A DNA stretch of 64,000 bases from contig NZ_CP029552.1 of the NCBI RefSeq assembly GCF_003173775.1, positions 6,345,001-6,409,000 on the forward strand, given 5' to 3'. The notes under the pieces were generated by a model that was not told the origin of the DNA, searched no databases, and saw only the letters and a list, made by a program, of their open reading frames with translations. Shown here in pieces: positions 47,229-56,332 of the stretch (its first letter is position 1; each line of letters opens with the position of its first letter). The stretch comes from Methylobacterium sp. 17Sr1-1. Its GTDB lineage: Bacteria > Pseudomonadota > Alphaproteobacteria > Rhizobiales > Beijerinckiaceae. Both the position numbers and the translations under genes were made by a program.

Positions 47229-47837
47229 ATGGCCAAGGTTGCCGTCATCGGCGCGACCGGGAATGTGGGCGCGCGCCTCGTCGCCGAACTGGTCGCACGG
47301 GGTCATCGCGTCACCGCGATCAGCCGCAATCCCACGAAGGCACCGTCTCCGCAGGTCGAGGCGGTCGCCGGCGACGTGCGCGAGCCCGAGGGCTTGAGTC
47401 GTCTCCTCGCCGGCCACGATGCGGTGGTGAGCGCGGTGCGCTTCGGCGACACCGATCCGCAGGCGCTGATCGGCGCCGTGCGGGGGTCGGGGGTCGCGCG
47501 CTACCTCGTCGTCGGCGGCGCCGGCTCGCTGGAGGTGGCGCCGGGACAGCGGCTCGTCGACCAGCCCGACTTTCCGGCCGCCTACAAGGACGAGGCTTTG
47601 CGCGGCGCGGCCTTCCTCGACGCGCTGCGCGGCGTGACCGATCTCGACTGGAGCTTCCTGTCGCCCTCCGCGCTGATCGGGCCGGGCGAGCGCACCGGCC
47701 GGTTCCGCCTCGGCGGCGACCAGCTGCTCGTCGGCGAGGACGGCAGCCGCATCTCATACGAGGACTACGCCGTCGCCCTCGCCGACGAGATCGAGCGTCC
47801 GGCGCATATCCGCCGGCGCTTCACCGTCGGCTACTGA
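47229..47837 (+). CDS. NAD(P)-binding NmrA/SDR-like protein
   Basis: 202 residues. N-terminal Rossmann motif AKVAVIGATGNVGARLVAEL (GxxGxxG), then GDVREPEGLSRLLAGHDAVV and VVGGAGSLEVAPGQRLVDQP, matching the YwnB/BVR-B-like atypical SDR group that lacks the classical Tyr-Lys catalytic pair. Such proteins act as quinone reductases or redox sensors. It is divergent from the HxlR regulator, which probably controls it. ATG 47229 begins the Rossmann strand directly. Confidence 0.92.
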   Translation: MAKVAVIGATGNVGARLVAELVARGHRVTAISRNPTKAPSPQVEAVAGDVREPEGLSRLLAGHDAVVSAVRFGDTDPQALIGAVRGSGVARYLVVGGAGSLEVAPGQRLVDQPDFPAAYKDEALRGAAFLDALRGVTDLDWSFLSPSALIGPGERTGRFRLGGDQLLVGEDGSRISYEDYAVALADEIERPAHIRRRFTVGY

Positions 47838-47882
47838 TGCCAGAACCTGCTTGATTGGGCCCCACCTAGGTGACACCCCGCG

Positions 47883-47920
47883 TGTCATCCCGGGGCCGCG
47901 CAGCGGAACCCGGGATGACG
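47883..47920. repeat. Intergenic CCCGGGATGAC-type dispersed repeat
   Basis: GTCATCCCGGGGCCGCGCAG followed by CGGAACCCGGGATGAC: short-loop hairpin between the NAD(P)-binding protein gene and meaB. The remaining 200-bp gap is AT-richer but shows no gene. Confidence 0.8.
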
Positions 47921-48038
47921 TCGAGAATCGTCCGGGTGCGTGGCGGCTCAACCAATGCAACCGGTCAAATAAGCTCTAAGCGTAAAATTTTTCCGCATTT
48001 TCTGCGACGAGCCGGTTTCCGGTTCGTCGGACAACGCT

Positions 48039-49016
48039 CTACAGCCCGACCGTCTCGGCGATCAGGTCGGCCCCCGCGGCGGGCGAGCGCTCGCCCGCCG
48101 CCACCATCCGCTCGGCCTCCGCCGTCTGCCGGCGCACCTCGGCGCTGCCGGTGAGGCGCTGGTGCAGCCGCTCGTGGACGAGCGCCCACATCCACTTCAC
48201 GTCCTGCTCGCGGCGCTTCGCGGCGATCTCGCCGGTGGCGGTGAGCTTGCGGCGGTGGTCGAGCACCGAATCCCACAAGGCGTCGAGCCCCTGGCCGGAC
48301 AATCCCGAGATCGTGGTGACCGGCGGCGCCCAGGTGGCGCTCGCCGGGGTCAGGATGTGGAGCGCCGCCCGGTACTCGGCGGCGGCGGCGGTGGCGCGGC
48401 GCATCCCCTCCTCGCCGTCGGCCTTGTTGACGGCGATCATGTCGGCGAGTTCGAGGATGCCCTTCTTGATGCCCTGCAACTCGTCCCCGGCGCCCGGCAG
48501 CATCAGCACCAGGAAGAAGTCCGTCAGGTCGGCGACCGCGGTCTCGGACTGGCCGACGCCCACGGTCTCGACCAGCACCACGTCGAAGCCGGCGGCTTCG
48601 CAGAGCAGCATCGTCTCGCGGGTCTTGGCGGCGACGCCCCCGAGGGTGCCCGAGGAGGGCGAGGGCCTGATGAAGGCGTTGGGATCGACGGCGAGCCGCG
48701 CCATCCGGGTCTTGTCGCCGAGGATCGAGCCGCCGGTGCGCGACGAGCTCGGATCGACCGCCAGCACCGCGACCTTGTGGCCCCGCGCCGTCAGGGCGGC
48801 ACCCAGCGCGTCGATGGTGGTGGACTTGCCCACCCCCGGCACGCCGGTGATGCCGACCCGCACCGCCTTGCCGGCATGCGGCAGGGCGGCGTCGAGGAGT
48901 TCGCGGGCGGCGGCCCGGTGATCGGCCCGCTTCGACTCGGCCAGCGTGATGGCGCGGGCGAGGGCGGCGCGGTTGCCGGACAGGAGCTGGGCGAGGTCGG
49001 GGGCCGGAACGGTCAT
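48039..49016 (-). CDS. meaB: Methylmalonyl-CoA mutase-associated GTPase
   Basis: G3E-type GTPase that protects and loads adenosylcobalamin on methylmalonyl-CoA mutase, 325 residues. P-loop in [20 protein letters not shown], switch/Walker B region [20 protein letters not shown], base-recognition NKAD in [14 protein letters not shown], and the C-terminal dimerisation arm. MeaB was defined in M. extorquens, where it is needed for the ethylmalonyl-CoA pathway that regenerates glyoxylate for the serine cycle. The mutase genes are not adjacent. Confidence 0.96.
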   Translation of the reverse strand: MTVPAPDLAQLLSGNRAALARAITLAESKRADHRAAARELLDAALPHAGKAVRVGITGVPGVGKSTTIDALGAALTARGHKVAVLAVDPSSSRTGGSILGDKTRMARLAVDPNAFIRPSPSSGTLGGVAAKTRETMLLCEAAGFDVVLVETVGVGQSETAVADLTDFFLVLMLPGAGDELQGIKKGILELADMIAVNKADGEEGMRRATAAAAEYRAALHILTPASATWAPPVTTISGLSGQGLDALWDSVLDHRRKLTATGEIAAKRREQDVKWMWALVHERLHQRLTGSAEVRRQTAEAERMVAAGERSPAAGADLIAETVGL

Positions 49017-49231
49017 GAGAGCGTTCTGCCGGCTCGCCGCCCGTCCGTCGAGGGCTTAAGGCTGTGGACGAAGGACGGACGACGCGTGACCTGCGGGCAA
49101 CAGGCGCGGCTTTGCCAAGGCGCGACGCGCCATTCTGCCGGGAGGCGACGCGCCACGGCCACGATCATGCCGCATCGCCGGCCTGAAAGCGCGGGCACAA
49201 GGCCGGCGCCGCCGGCGACGAGTGGGACGAC

Positions 49232-50254
49232 ATGACAGCGAATGCCGCGCCGACGCGCCGGACCCTGGCCCGCCTCGGCCTCTCCGCCCTCGCCGGCCTG
49301 TCGCTCGGCGGCTGCCTCGGCGACGGACTGATCGGTGATTCGGCGGGGCCGGAGAAGCAATCGGCCCTCGACGTCAGCCCGGTGCTCCTCGTCGCCACCA
49401 CCCGCCGCCCGGCCGATCCCGCCGGCCGCCCGCCCTATTTCACCGACCAGCGCGGCCGCGGCCTCGCCTTCGCGACCGTGCGTCTCTCGGCGCCCGACCG
49501 CTCGCTGATCGGCAAGGTGTCGTCGGTGGTCACGGGCGACTGGCGCATCGCCTCCGCTCCCCGCGTCGTGACCGGCCCCGAGGCCGCCACCGCCTTTGCC
49601 GAAGCCGCGCTCGGCCGCGACGTGCTGCTCTACGTCCACGGCTACCGCGAATCGTTCGAGACCGCGGCGGTGAGCGCGGCGCAGCTCTCCGACGGCATCC
49701 GCTTCCGCGGGGTCTCCGGCCTGTTCACCTGGCCCTCGGCGGGCAAGACCTTCGATTACGGCTACGACCGCGAGAGCGCGCTGTGGTCGCGGGACGCCTT
49801 CGAGGACCTGCTGCGGGCGCTCGCGACCGCGCAGGGCGGGCGCATCCACATCGTGGCGCACTCGATGGGCACGCTGCTCACCCTCGAGACCCTGCGCATG
49901 CTGCGGGCCGATGCCGGCGAGGCGGCGCTGGACCGGATCGGCGCGATCGTGCTCGCCGCGCCCGACATCGACATCGACCTGTTCACCAACGGCATCGAGC
50001 GCCTCGGCACCGCGGCGCAGAAGATCACCGTGATCTCCTCGACCAACGACCGGGCGCTCGAACTGTCGAGCACCATCGCGGGCGGCGTGGTGCGGGCGGG
50101 CGCGGCGGACCGCAGCCGGCTGGAAGCGCTCGGCGTGCGCGTCGCCGACGCGTCGGAATACGGCAGCGGCCTCATCAACCACGACCTCTTCCTGTCGAAC
50201 GTCGAGGTGCAGCAGGTGATCAAGCGCGCGGTGGCTCGGGCGGACGGGCGGTGA
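49232..50254 (+). CDS. DUF900-type alpha/beta hydrolase, probable lipoprotein
   Basis: 340 residues. N-terminal LARLGLSALAGLSLGGC has a lipobox (LSLGGC) preceded by a twin-arginine-like RRTLARL, so it is probably exported and lipidated. The hydrolase part contains DVLLYVHGYRESFETAA (oxyanion region), LFTWPSAGKTFDYGYDRESA and the nucleophile elbow IHIVAHSMGTLLTLE with Ser; Asp and His follow at VLAAPDIDIDLF and the C-terminal INHDLFL. Substrate unknown; the DUF900 family is annotated only as alpha/beta hydrolases. Confidence 0.88.
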   Translation: MTANAAPTRRTLARLGLSALAGLSLGGCLGDGLIGDSAGPEKQSALDVSPVLLVATTRRPADPAGRPPYFTDQRGRGLAFATVRLSAPDRSLIGKVSSVVTGDWRIASAPRVVTGPEAATAFAEAALGRDVLLYVHGYRESFETAAVSAAQLSDGIRFRGVSGLFTWPSAGKTFDYGYDRESALWSRDAFEDLLRALATAQGGRIHIVAHSMGTLLTLETLRMLRADAGEAALDRIGAIVLAAPDIDIDLFTNGIERLGTAAQKITVISSTNDRALELSSTIAGGVVRAGAADRSRLEALGVRVADASEYGSGLINHDLFLSNVEVQQVIKRAVARADGR

Positions 50255-50328
50255 ATGGGGGCTGCTTTTCCAGAGCCTGTCTGACCGGCTGCATCGATGA
50301 ACCCGGCAGCCCTGCCGACAATTCTCGA

Positions 50329-50370
50329 CGTCATCCCGGGGCTCGACGAAGTCGAGAACCCGGGATGACG
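50329..50370. repeat. Intergenic CCCGGGATGAC-type dispersed repeat
   Basis: CGTCATCCCGGGGCTCGACG followed by AAGTCGAGAACCCGGGATGA and CG. The left flank CTGTCTGACCGGCTGC (about 50277-50292) is shared with the copy at 39113. Confidence 0.85.
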
Positions 50371-50447
50371 ATGGCAGGTGTCAAGACCGTCGACAAAGCC
50401 AGGCTGGCTCCGAGCGTCATGACGCGCGAGACGCGTCACGACCTCCC

Positions 50448-50624
50448 CTACCGCGGATCCACCCCCTGGTGCGGCCGCGGCGCGCCGCCGTGGTGGTCGG
50501 TGAAGCTCGAACGCTCGCCGGTCTCCTTGGCGCGCTGGACACGCATCCGCTGCCAAATCAGGAACAGGATGACCAGCGCGAAGGTCGTGAAGGCGAGCAT
50601 GTAGATCAGGCCGGAATCGCCCAT
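50448..50624 (-). CDS. 58-residue single-pass membrane protein
   Basis: Short gene that is easily missed. The product starts MGDSGLIYMLAFTTFALVIL, giving one membrane helix (about residues 6-24), then a basic stretch (WQRMRVQRAKETGER) and a polar His-containing tail (FTDHHGGAPRPHQGVDPR). GGAGG lies 8 bp before the ATG, strong support for translation. It is on the same strand as the photosynthesis genes but lies beyond the hairpin terminator after pufC, so it has its own promoter or depends on read-through. No family recognised. Confidence 0.7.
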   Translation of the reverse strand: MGDSGLIYMLAFTTFALVILFLIWQRMRVQRAKETGERSSFTDHHGGAPRPHQGVDPR

Positions 50625-50846
50625 GGCCGTTACCTCCGTGAGACGCCCTGGAACGGGCGCGGGTTGACGGGCGCACGGGCGAGAGACCGCCGTCGCACGT
50701 GTCAGTCCAACTCCGCGAGACCTGGATTTCGCCGATGCGGCAAATCGTCATGAGATGAGAGACAATCCGCGAACGGTACCGAATCCCAGAACTACCTTCC
50801 GGTCGCAGGCAATCGATTGGCGTCATCGCCCGGACGACGCAGGAAG

Positions 50847-50872
50847 GCCCCGGCTCCTCTCGGAACCGGGGC
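50847..50872 (-). terminator. puf operon terminator hairpin
   Basis: Read on the minus strand: GCCCCGGTTCC, loop GAGA, GGAGCCGGGGC, then TTCCT. Eleven positions with one mismatch, 29 bp past the pufC stop codon. Confidence 0.7.
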
Positions 50873-50901
50873 TCTTTCGGTGATTCTCGCGGAGGCCGGC
50901 G

Positions 50902-51948
50902 TCACGGCGCCTTCGGCATCGGCCCTCCGGCGAGTTCCGGGTAGTCCTTGAGCATCTGCGCGCCGTTGAGGGGCTTGGCCAGGCCCTGGTGGCAGGTGGT
51001 GCAGTTGGCCTTCGGCGGATCGCCCTCCGGCCCGAGCCGGGCCTCGGGCAGCACCGGCGTCAGCGGCTCGATGAAGTTGCCGTTGATGTCGCGCACCATC
51101 CGGATGCCGTGCCAGGCGGTGACGCGCTTCGGCGTGCTCTCCTCCCAGGAGAAGAAGGCGCGGCTGTTGTGGCAGTAGGTGCAGTTGACCCCCAGACCCT
51201 CCGCCATGTGGATCATCAGGGCGTAGGTCCGCTCGGTGGTCTGGAGCGGCTTCGAGGGGCTGGTCGGCAGGGCGGTCTTCGCCGCGACCCGCACGGCGTT
51301 CTGGTCGACGTCCTTGTCGCCGAGCAGGTCCTTGTAGGGATCGTAGTTCAGCGAGGTCAGGCCGGCCTCCGGCGCCGGGTGGTTCTGGCCGCCGTCGCGG
51401 GCCGCGAAGCCTTGCGCGTGGGGCGGTCCGGGATTGTTGTGCCAGACCGCCTGCGGCACCGGGTTGCCGCGGTGGCAGGTGTAGCAGGTCACGCCGGTCT
51501 CGCCGACGTGGTTCTTCCAGTCGGCGTTGATGTGCCGGACCATCCGGAGCATCGAGCGCGCCACGGTCTTCGCGTAGACGCTGTCGTCGGCCATGTTCTC
51601 GACGTTGTGGCAATAGGCGCAGCCCTGTTCGGGGGCGACCCACTCGGTGATCGAGGCCATCACGCGGTTGAACTGGTCGGTCGAGAGGTCGGTCAGTACC
51701 TTGACGTTCTGGTAGGTCTGCGTCGCCGGCTCGCCGCCGGGCGGGGCGGGATCCTGCGGCGCGGGCGCGGCCTGGGCCTCGATCCGGGCGTCGAGGGTGC
51801 GGGGATTCTGCACCTGCACCATGCCGGTCCCGCGAAAACCCGTCTGCTCGGAGCGGACCGGGGGCCGGGTCCAGCCCGCGGTGCCGAACATCGCGCCGGT
51901 GAGCAGCACCGCCACCACGACGCCGAGGAGTTGGAGCGCTAGTCTCAT
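50902..51948 (-). CDS. pufC: Reaction-centre tetrahaem cytochrome c subunit
   Basis: Donates electrons to the photo-oxidised special pair. 348 residues with an N-terminal hydrophobic anchor ([20 protein letters not shown]) lacking a lipobox Cys, so it is held by the uncleaved helix rather than lipid. Four CxxCH haem sites: CAYCH (Cys110), CYTCH (155), CTYCH (256) and CTTCH (316), plus Met ligands in [12 protein letters not shown] and [12 protein letters not shown]. The start overlaps the pufM stop by 4 bp. Last gene of the puf operon. Confidence 0.97.
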   Translation of the reverse strand: MRLALQLLGVVVAVLLTGAMFGTAGWTRPPVRSEQTGFRGTGMVQVQNPRTLDARIEAQAAPAPQDPAPPGGEPATQTYQNVKVLTDLSTDQFNRVMASITEWVAPEQGCAYCHNVENMADDSVYAKTVARSMLRMVRHINADWKNHVGETGVTCYTCHRGNPVPQAVWHNNPGPPHAQGFAARDGGQNHPAPEAGLTSLNYDPYKDLLGDKDVDQNAVRVAAKTALPTSPSKPLQTTERTYALMIHMAEGLGVNCTYCHNSRAFFSWEESTPKRVTAWHGIRMVRDINGNFIEPLTPVLPEARLGPEGDPPKANCTTCHQGLAKPLNGAQMLKDYPELAGGPMPKAP

Positions 51949-52925
51949 GGCGAGCCTCCCGGGCTGGCGAGCGGATCCACCACCGGGCCGTAGATCTGCG
52001 GGTAGTGCGGCGCGACCCCGTGCTTGACCGCCCAGAGGTACCAGTTGTCGACGACGGTGCCGGTGAGCAGGATGCCGATGCCGCCGGTCAGGGTCGTCAG
52101 GAAGGCGAACCACCACAGCCAGCGATGGACCGATTCCATCGTGGCGTTGAAGCCCATGGTCCAGCGCCAGAACAGGGCGGCGCGCTCGGTCGCGGTGCCG
52201 CGATCGACGATCTGCTCGATCTCGCGCTCGCCGCCGTAGCGGCTGACCGCCAGGATGGTGGCGCCATGCATGGCGAACAGCATCGTCGACCCGTACAGGA
52301 AGACGATCGAGAGCATGTGGAACGGGTTGTAGAACAGGTTGCCGTAGCGCAGCGAGAACGCCGCGGTCCAGTCGAGGTGCGGGAAGATCCCGAACGGCAC
52401 CGCCTCGCTCCAGCTCCCCATCAGGATCGGCCGGATGAAGCCGAGCACCAGGTAGAGCCAGATCGCCGAGGCGAAGGCCCAGGGCACGTGGTAGCCGAGA
52501 CCCAGCGCCCGGGCGCGCCGGAACAGCCGCACCCACCAGAGCAGGATCGAGGCGGTGAGGAAGAAGCCGGCGAGCAGCCACCAGCCGCCCTCGGCGAGCG
52601 GCGGCAGGATCTTGAGCCCGTATTCCGGTCGGGGCGGCTCGAGGGCGAGCCAGGGCAGCTGGCGGATGAACTGGACCGGATCCCAGTTCACCGAGGCCCA
52701 CATGTTGAGGCCGATGATCTCGAAGGCGATGAACCCGCTCGCGAGCGACAGCGTGCCGAGGGTGCCGAGATAGATCGGCCCGATCTGGGCGTTGCCGACG
52801 AGGCCGGCGAGGTAGTTGAAGCCGCCCTGGCCGACGCGGTTCTCGATCTCCGGGATCTCGACGCCGGCCTCCGGATGGAGCGGGTGGACCTGCACCTGCG
52901 TGTAGATGTTCTGGTAATACCCCAT
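51945..52925 (-). CDS. pufM: Photosynthetic reaction centre M subunit
   Basis: Core bacteriochlorophyll- and quinone-binding subunit, 326 residues with five membrane helices. Starts [16 protein letters not shown]; contains helix C/D landmarks [20 protein letters not shown] (special-pair His) and [20 protein letters not shown] (non-haem iron His), and Glu/His iron ligands in [20 protein letters not shown] and HRW. It begins 50 bp after pufL and overlaps pufC by 4 bp. Confidence 0.98.
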   Translation of the reverse strand: MGYYQNIYTQVQVHPLHPEAGVEIPEIENRVGQGGFNYLAGLVGNAQIGPIYLGTLGTLSLASGFIAFEIIGLNMWASVNWDPVQFIRQLPWLALEPPRPEYGLKILPPLAEGGWWLLAGFFLTASILLWWVRLFRRARALGLGYHVPWAFASAIWLYLVLGFIRPILMGSWSEAVPFGIFPHLDWTAAFSLRYGNLFYNPFHMLSIVFLYGSTMLFAMHGATILAVSRYGGEREIEQIVDRGTATERAALFWRWTMGFNATMESVHRWLWWFAFLTTLTGGIGILLTGTVVDNWYLWAVKHGVAPHYPQIYGPVVDPLASPGGSP

Positions 52926-52974
52926 GGCGGCGGATGCCTTCTGAAGGGTGATGTCGCGGGGACACGGGTGAGAC

Positions 52975-53799
52975 TCAGCGCCAGATCGGCAGGCTCAGCC
53001 ACCAGCCCCACCATTCGGGCCAGCCGCGGGTCCAGAACGGGCCGCTGATGACGATGCAGACCGCGCTCCAGAACCCGGCCGAGAGGGCGAGGAACAGGCC
53101 GAGCCGGTGGATGCCGATCGTGCCGATCGAGTAGCCGATCGTATCGCGAAAATAGGTGTCCTCGTGCTCCGGCGTCTTGACCACCTCGCCCTTCGGCGGG
53201 TTGGTCGAGGACAGGATCAGGGAGCCGTGCAGCGACAGCGCGAAGGTCGTCGTGAAGAAGAACGTCACGCCGAGCATGTGCGCCGGGTTGTAGTGGAAGT
53301 GGAGATACTGGTAGCCGACGTTCGACACCCAGTCGAGGTGGCTGAGGATCCCGTAGGGAAAGCCGTGGCCCCAGGCGCCCATCAGGAGGGGCCTGACCAC
53401 CACCAGCGTCACGTAGGCGAAGATCGCGACCGAGAAGGCGACCGGGACGTGGTAGCCGATGCCGAGCTTGCGGCAGATCTCGACCTCGCGCAGGGCCCAG
53501 GAGCCGAAGGAGCCGATGGCGCAGAAGGTGATGATCTGCCACAGCCCGCCCTCGCGGAGCGGCGCCAGAGCCAGTCCGTATTTGAGGTCGGGCGGCGCGA
53601 TGTTGATCTGCCAGACGTTCCAGGTCGGGCCGAGCGCCGCGCCCCAGACGACCAGGCCGGTGCCGAGCAGGGTGAAGAACAGGCCCGTGACCCCGAAGAA
53701 GCCGACGTAGAACGGCCCGACCCAGAAATCGAACAGGTCGCCGCCGAGCAGAGTGCCGCCGCGGACCCGGTATTTGCGCTCGAAATTCAGCATGGCCAT
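52975..53799 (-). CDS. pufL: Photosynthetic reaction centre L subunit
   Basis: Partner of PufM, 274 residues, five membrane helices. Starts [20 protein letters not shown] with [15 protein letters not shown], the conserved cytoplasmic N-terminus; special-pair and iron His residues are in [20 protein letters not shown] and [12 protein letters not shown], and helix E in [26 protein letters not shown] lies 8 bp before ATG 53799; a second ATG at 53793 is less well spaced. A 104-bp gap with a hairpin separates it from pufA. Confidence 0.98.
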   Translation of the reverse strand: MAMLNFERKYRVRGGTLLGGDLFDFWVGPFYVGFFGVTGLFFTLLGTGLVVWGAALGPTWNVWQINIAPPDLKYGLALAPLREGGLWQIITFCAIGSFGSWALREVEICRKLGIGYHVPVAFSVAIFAYVTLVVVRPLLMGAWGHGFPYGILSHLDWVSNVGYQYLHFHYNPAHMLGVTFFFTTTFALSLHGSLILSSTNPPKGEVVKTPEHEDTYFRDTIGYSIGTIGIHRLGLFLALSAGFWSAVCIVISGPFWTRGWPEWWGWWLSLPIWR

Positions 53800-53868
53800 G
53801 GGCGCGGCCCTCCCCGTCCGCGAAAGCGTGGTGGCCGCGGGCGCGGCTCGACGCCCGTCCGCGGTGCG

Positions 53869-53895
53869 AGGACGCCCGAGAAGGGCGCGGGTCCT
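53869..53895 (-). other. mRNA hairpin between pufA and pufL
   Basis: On the minus-strand transcript: AGGAC, CCGC bulge, GCCC, loop TTCTC, GGGC, GTCCT. It occupies the pufA-pufL gap, the place where Rhodobacter puf mRNA has 3' stabilising hairpins that raise LH1 over reaction-centre expression; the same role here is inferred. Confidence 0.55.
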
Positions 53896-53903
53896 GTGTC
53901 CCG

Positions 53904-54086
53904 TCAGGTCGGCAGGACGAGGCTGTGGGGGATCGCCTCCGCCCTCTTCGCCGCCGGGCCCTCCAGCCAGTTGAACCGGTTGGTGCTGAGCAGGATGAAG
54001 TGGATGATCAGCGCGAGCACGAACAGGAAGGTGAACAGGGCCACCAGCGTGCGCCGCGGATCGAACAGAAGCCAGACCTTGTGCAT
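53904..54086 (-). CDS. pufA: Light-harvesting 1 alpha polypeptide
   Basis: 60 residues, one membrane helix. N-terminal [20 protein letters not shown] is the typical LH1-alpha amphipathic start; the bacteriochlorophyll-ligating His is in [20 protein letters not shown] at about residue 29-30. It lies 17 bp after pufB with AGGA as ribosome site. Confidence 0.96.
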   Translation of the reverse strand: MHKVWLLFDPRRTLVALFTFLFVLALIIHFILLSTNRFNWLEGPAAKRAEAIPHSLVLPT

Positions 54087-54102
54087 GGCGGAAGTCCTCG
54101 CC

Positions 54103-54333
54103 TCAAGAGATGAAGGGCAGGATGCCGTGGGCGGCGACCTTCACGCCGTCCTCCAGCGCGGAATAGCCGTTCGGCCCGGGCAGCCAGGGCCGCCACAGCC
54201 AGACGAGGAAGTGCGCGACGACCGCGATCGCCGTGAAGATGATGAAGCTGGTGACGAAGATGCCGTGGAACTCCTTCGCCTCCTCTTCGGTGAGTCCTGA
54301 CAGTACGCTGGGTTTGTCCATGCCGTTGGCCAT
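54103..54333 (-). CDS. pufB: Light-harvesting 1 beta polypeptide
   Basis: 76 residues. [20 protein letters not shown] is the conserved beta-chain start (with the first His), and [19 protein letters not shown] carries the bacteriochlorophyll His and the Trp-rich C-terminal end; a further roughly 20-residue tail ([20 protein letters not shown]) extends beyond most LH1 beta chains. ATG 54333 has GGAGG 7 bp upstream; ATG 54321 would shorten it by four residues. Confidence 0.95.
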   Translation of the reverse strand: MANGMDKPSVLSGLTEEEAKEFHGIFVTSFIIFTAIAVVAHFLVWLWRPWLPGPNGYSALEDGVKVAAHGILPFIS

Positions 54334-54517
54334 TGCCGAACCTCCGGATGCGGATCCACGCGGGGGCTCCCGCGCGGGGTTGCCCGGCCGTGACGGTCGG
54401 GCGGTCTCTCCGCCGCACGGGACGCGGCGGAAACTCGGGCCCTGAGCAGATTTCGCAAAAGTGGCGGCCGGTCTTGCGGGCAAAATCTGCGACAAAACGA
54501 AAGCTTGAGTTGACGAA

Positions 54518-54535
54518 GCGTCGGTTCGCCGACGC
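54518..54535 (-). other. Stable stem-loop in the leader of pufB
   Basis: Perfect 7-bp stem GCGTCGG/CCGACGC with a 4-base loop (TTCG on the plus strand, CGAA on the puf transcript). A second arm pair GCAGATTT (54446-54453) and AAATCTGC (54483-54490) lies closer to pufB. Both are in the 224-bp gap between the pufQ-like gene and pufB, which shows no gene. Confidence 0.5.
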
Positions 54536-54557
54536 AAGTCTGCTCGAGGGATCGGGC

Positions 54558-54767
54558 CTAACCCATGAAGGCGAAGGGGATCGCCGAGAGCGCCATCGCC
54601 CGCGCCTCGCCGAAGACCGAGCGCCGCGGCCCGGGGGCGGCGGGCCCCGGGCGCAGGCGCTGCAGCAAGGCGGCGACCAGGAAGACCGGGTAGGTCGCCG
54701 CCAGGATGGCCCGGAACTGGACCGCTTCCGAACGGGACCGCGAAACCGTGACGAACGGACGGGACAT
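54558..54767 (-). CDS. Small membrane protein at the pufQ position
   Basis: 69 residues with one hydrophobic helix ([21 protein letters not shown]) followed by a basic/Pro linker and [20 protein letters not shown]. PufQ proteins have the same size, place (between bchZ and pufB), single helix and an R-x2-F ... P-x2-F C-terminal pattern, so a divergent PufQ, needed for bacteriochlorophyll synthesis, is likely; sequence identity is too low for me to assert it. AGGAG lies about 10 bp before the ATG; bchZ ends 89 bp upstream. Confidence 0.7.
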   Translation of the reverse strand: MSRPFVTVSRSRSEAVQFRAILAATYPVFLVAALLQRLRPGPAAPGPRRSVFGEARAMALSAIPFAFMG

Positions 54768-54856
54768 GGTCTCAGCTCTCCTCCCTCACCCGCGGGAATC
54801 CGCGAGGCGTCTCGATGGCCGGCGCGGCGGGGGCCGCGCCGGATGGGTGTCGGCGC

Positions 54857-56332
54857 TCAGGCCGCCGCGAGCGCGACGCGGGCGCGCTCGACGCAAACCT
54901 CGGTCACGCGCTCGGACCCGGCCCGGGTCGCCTCGCGCTCGGCGGCGTCGCGCAGGCGCTTGGCGAAGGAGATCCGCACCAGGACCGGGCTCGCCTCGAC
55001 CGAGGCGTCGAGGCGCAGGCGCGCCTCGTCGTCCCAGGGCAGCGCCGAGGTCATGGAAGAATGCGGGGTGCGGGCGGGCGTCGCCTCGACGGCGTCCATG
55101 TCCCGCGACAGCGGCAGGATGTGGAAGAGCGCGTCGAACAGCGCGTTGCAGACCTCCTGCACCAGGTAGGTCGCGCCCGAGTAGCCCATGAACGGCGTGC
55201 CGGTATGGCGCCGCACGACCGCGCCGGGGAACGAGGCCGGGATGAACACCGCCTTCCCGCCGCACTCGGCGAGGTAGAGGCGCTCGTTGTAGGAGCCGAA
55301 CAGGACCAGCGGCGGCGTCTCGCGGATGGCCTTTCGGACCGCCGCGTTGTCGGGCTTGGCGCCGGCCTTGCGCGAGACCGCGAACCGGCACGGCAGGCCC
55401 ATCTCGTCCTCGAGGAAGTGGCGCAGGCCCCGCGCGTAGGTGTCGGTCGCCACCACCCCGAAGCTCGCCGAGGCGAAGAAGTCCTGCGTCACCGAGCGCC
55501 AGAGGTCCCACAGGGGCTTCAGCGTCGTGTGCTTCTCGCGCTCGATGAACGGCTCGGGATCGAGGCCGAGAATCTCCCCGAGCGCGCGCAGGAACTTCGT
55601 CGTGCTGTGCACGCCGATCGGCGCCTGGAGATAGGGCCGGTCGAGGGCCTCGCAGAGCAGCCGCCCGAACTCGCGGTAGAGGCAGATATTGGCGTCGGCC
55701 TGGACGAGGCGCGGGATGTCGGACAGATGCGTGCCGAGCGGGAAGACCAGGTTCACCTCGGCGCCGATGCCCTCGACGAGGCGCCGGATCTCGGCGAGGT
55801 CGGAGGGCATGTTGAAGGTGCCGTAGGCCGGGCCGATCAGGTTGACCCGCGGCTTGTCGCCGGGCGCGCGCTCGGGCCGCGGCGGGATCACCCCCTTCTT
55901 GGCGGCCTTCTTCGCCCCGTATTCGTGCCAGAGCCAGGACATGGCGCGGTCGGCCGCCTGCCACTGGTCCTCGTCGATGGTGCGGGGCAGGAAGCGCTGG
56001 AGGTTGGTGCCCTCGGGCGTGACGCCGCCGCCGATCATCTCCGCGATCGAGCCGGTGACGACGACGCTCGGCTGCGTCGGATCGAGCGTCGCGTGGGCGC
56101 GACGCATCGCGCCTTCCGTCCCGTGGCGGCCGAGTTCCTCTTCCGCCAGCCCCGTGACGACGATCGGGAGTTCGTGCGGGGGCAGCGCGTCGGTGTAGTG
56201 CAGCACCGAGGTCACCGGCAGGTTCTCGCAGCCGACGGGACCGTCGATGACGACCTGGAGCCCCTTCACCGCGGTGAAGACGTAGACGGCGCCCCAGTAG
56301 CCGCCGGCGCGGTCGTGATCGAGGACGAGCAT
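54857..56332 (-). CDS. bchZ: Chlorophyllide a reductase subunit Z
   Basis: With BchX and BchY reduces the C7-C8 bond of chlorophyllide a. 491 residues, the normal BchZ size. Begins [20 protein letters not shown]; the cluster-ligating Cys region [20 protein letters not shown] and [20 protein letters not shown] are typical, with the C-terminal DVF-like extension ([20 protein letters not shown]) shared with BchB/ChlB-like subunits. The start overlaps the bchY stop by one base. Confidence 0.97.
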   Translation of the reverse strand: MLVLDHDRAGGYWGAVYVFTAVKGLQVVIDGPVGCENLPVTSVLHYTDALPPHELPIVVTGLAEEELGRHGTEGAMRRAHATLDPTQPSVVVTGSIAEMIGGGVTPEGTNLQRFLPRTIDEDQWQAADRAMSWLWHEYGAKKAAKKGVIPPRPERAPGDKPRVNLIGPAYGTFNMPSDLAEIRRLVEGIGAEVNLVFPLGTHLSDIPRLVQADANICLYREFGRLLCEALDRPYLQAPIGVHSTTKFLRALGEILGLDPEPFIEREKHTTLKPLWDLWRSVTQDFFASASFGVVATDTYARGLRHFLEDEMGLPCRFAVSRKAGAKPDNAAVRKAIRETPPLVLFGSYNERLYLAECGGKAVFIPASFPGAVVRRHTGTPFMGYSGATYLVQEVCNALFDALFHILPLSRDMDAVEATPARTPHSSMTSALPWDDEARLRLDASVEASPVLVRISFAKRLRDAAEREATRAGSERVTEVCVERARVALAAA

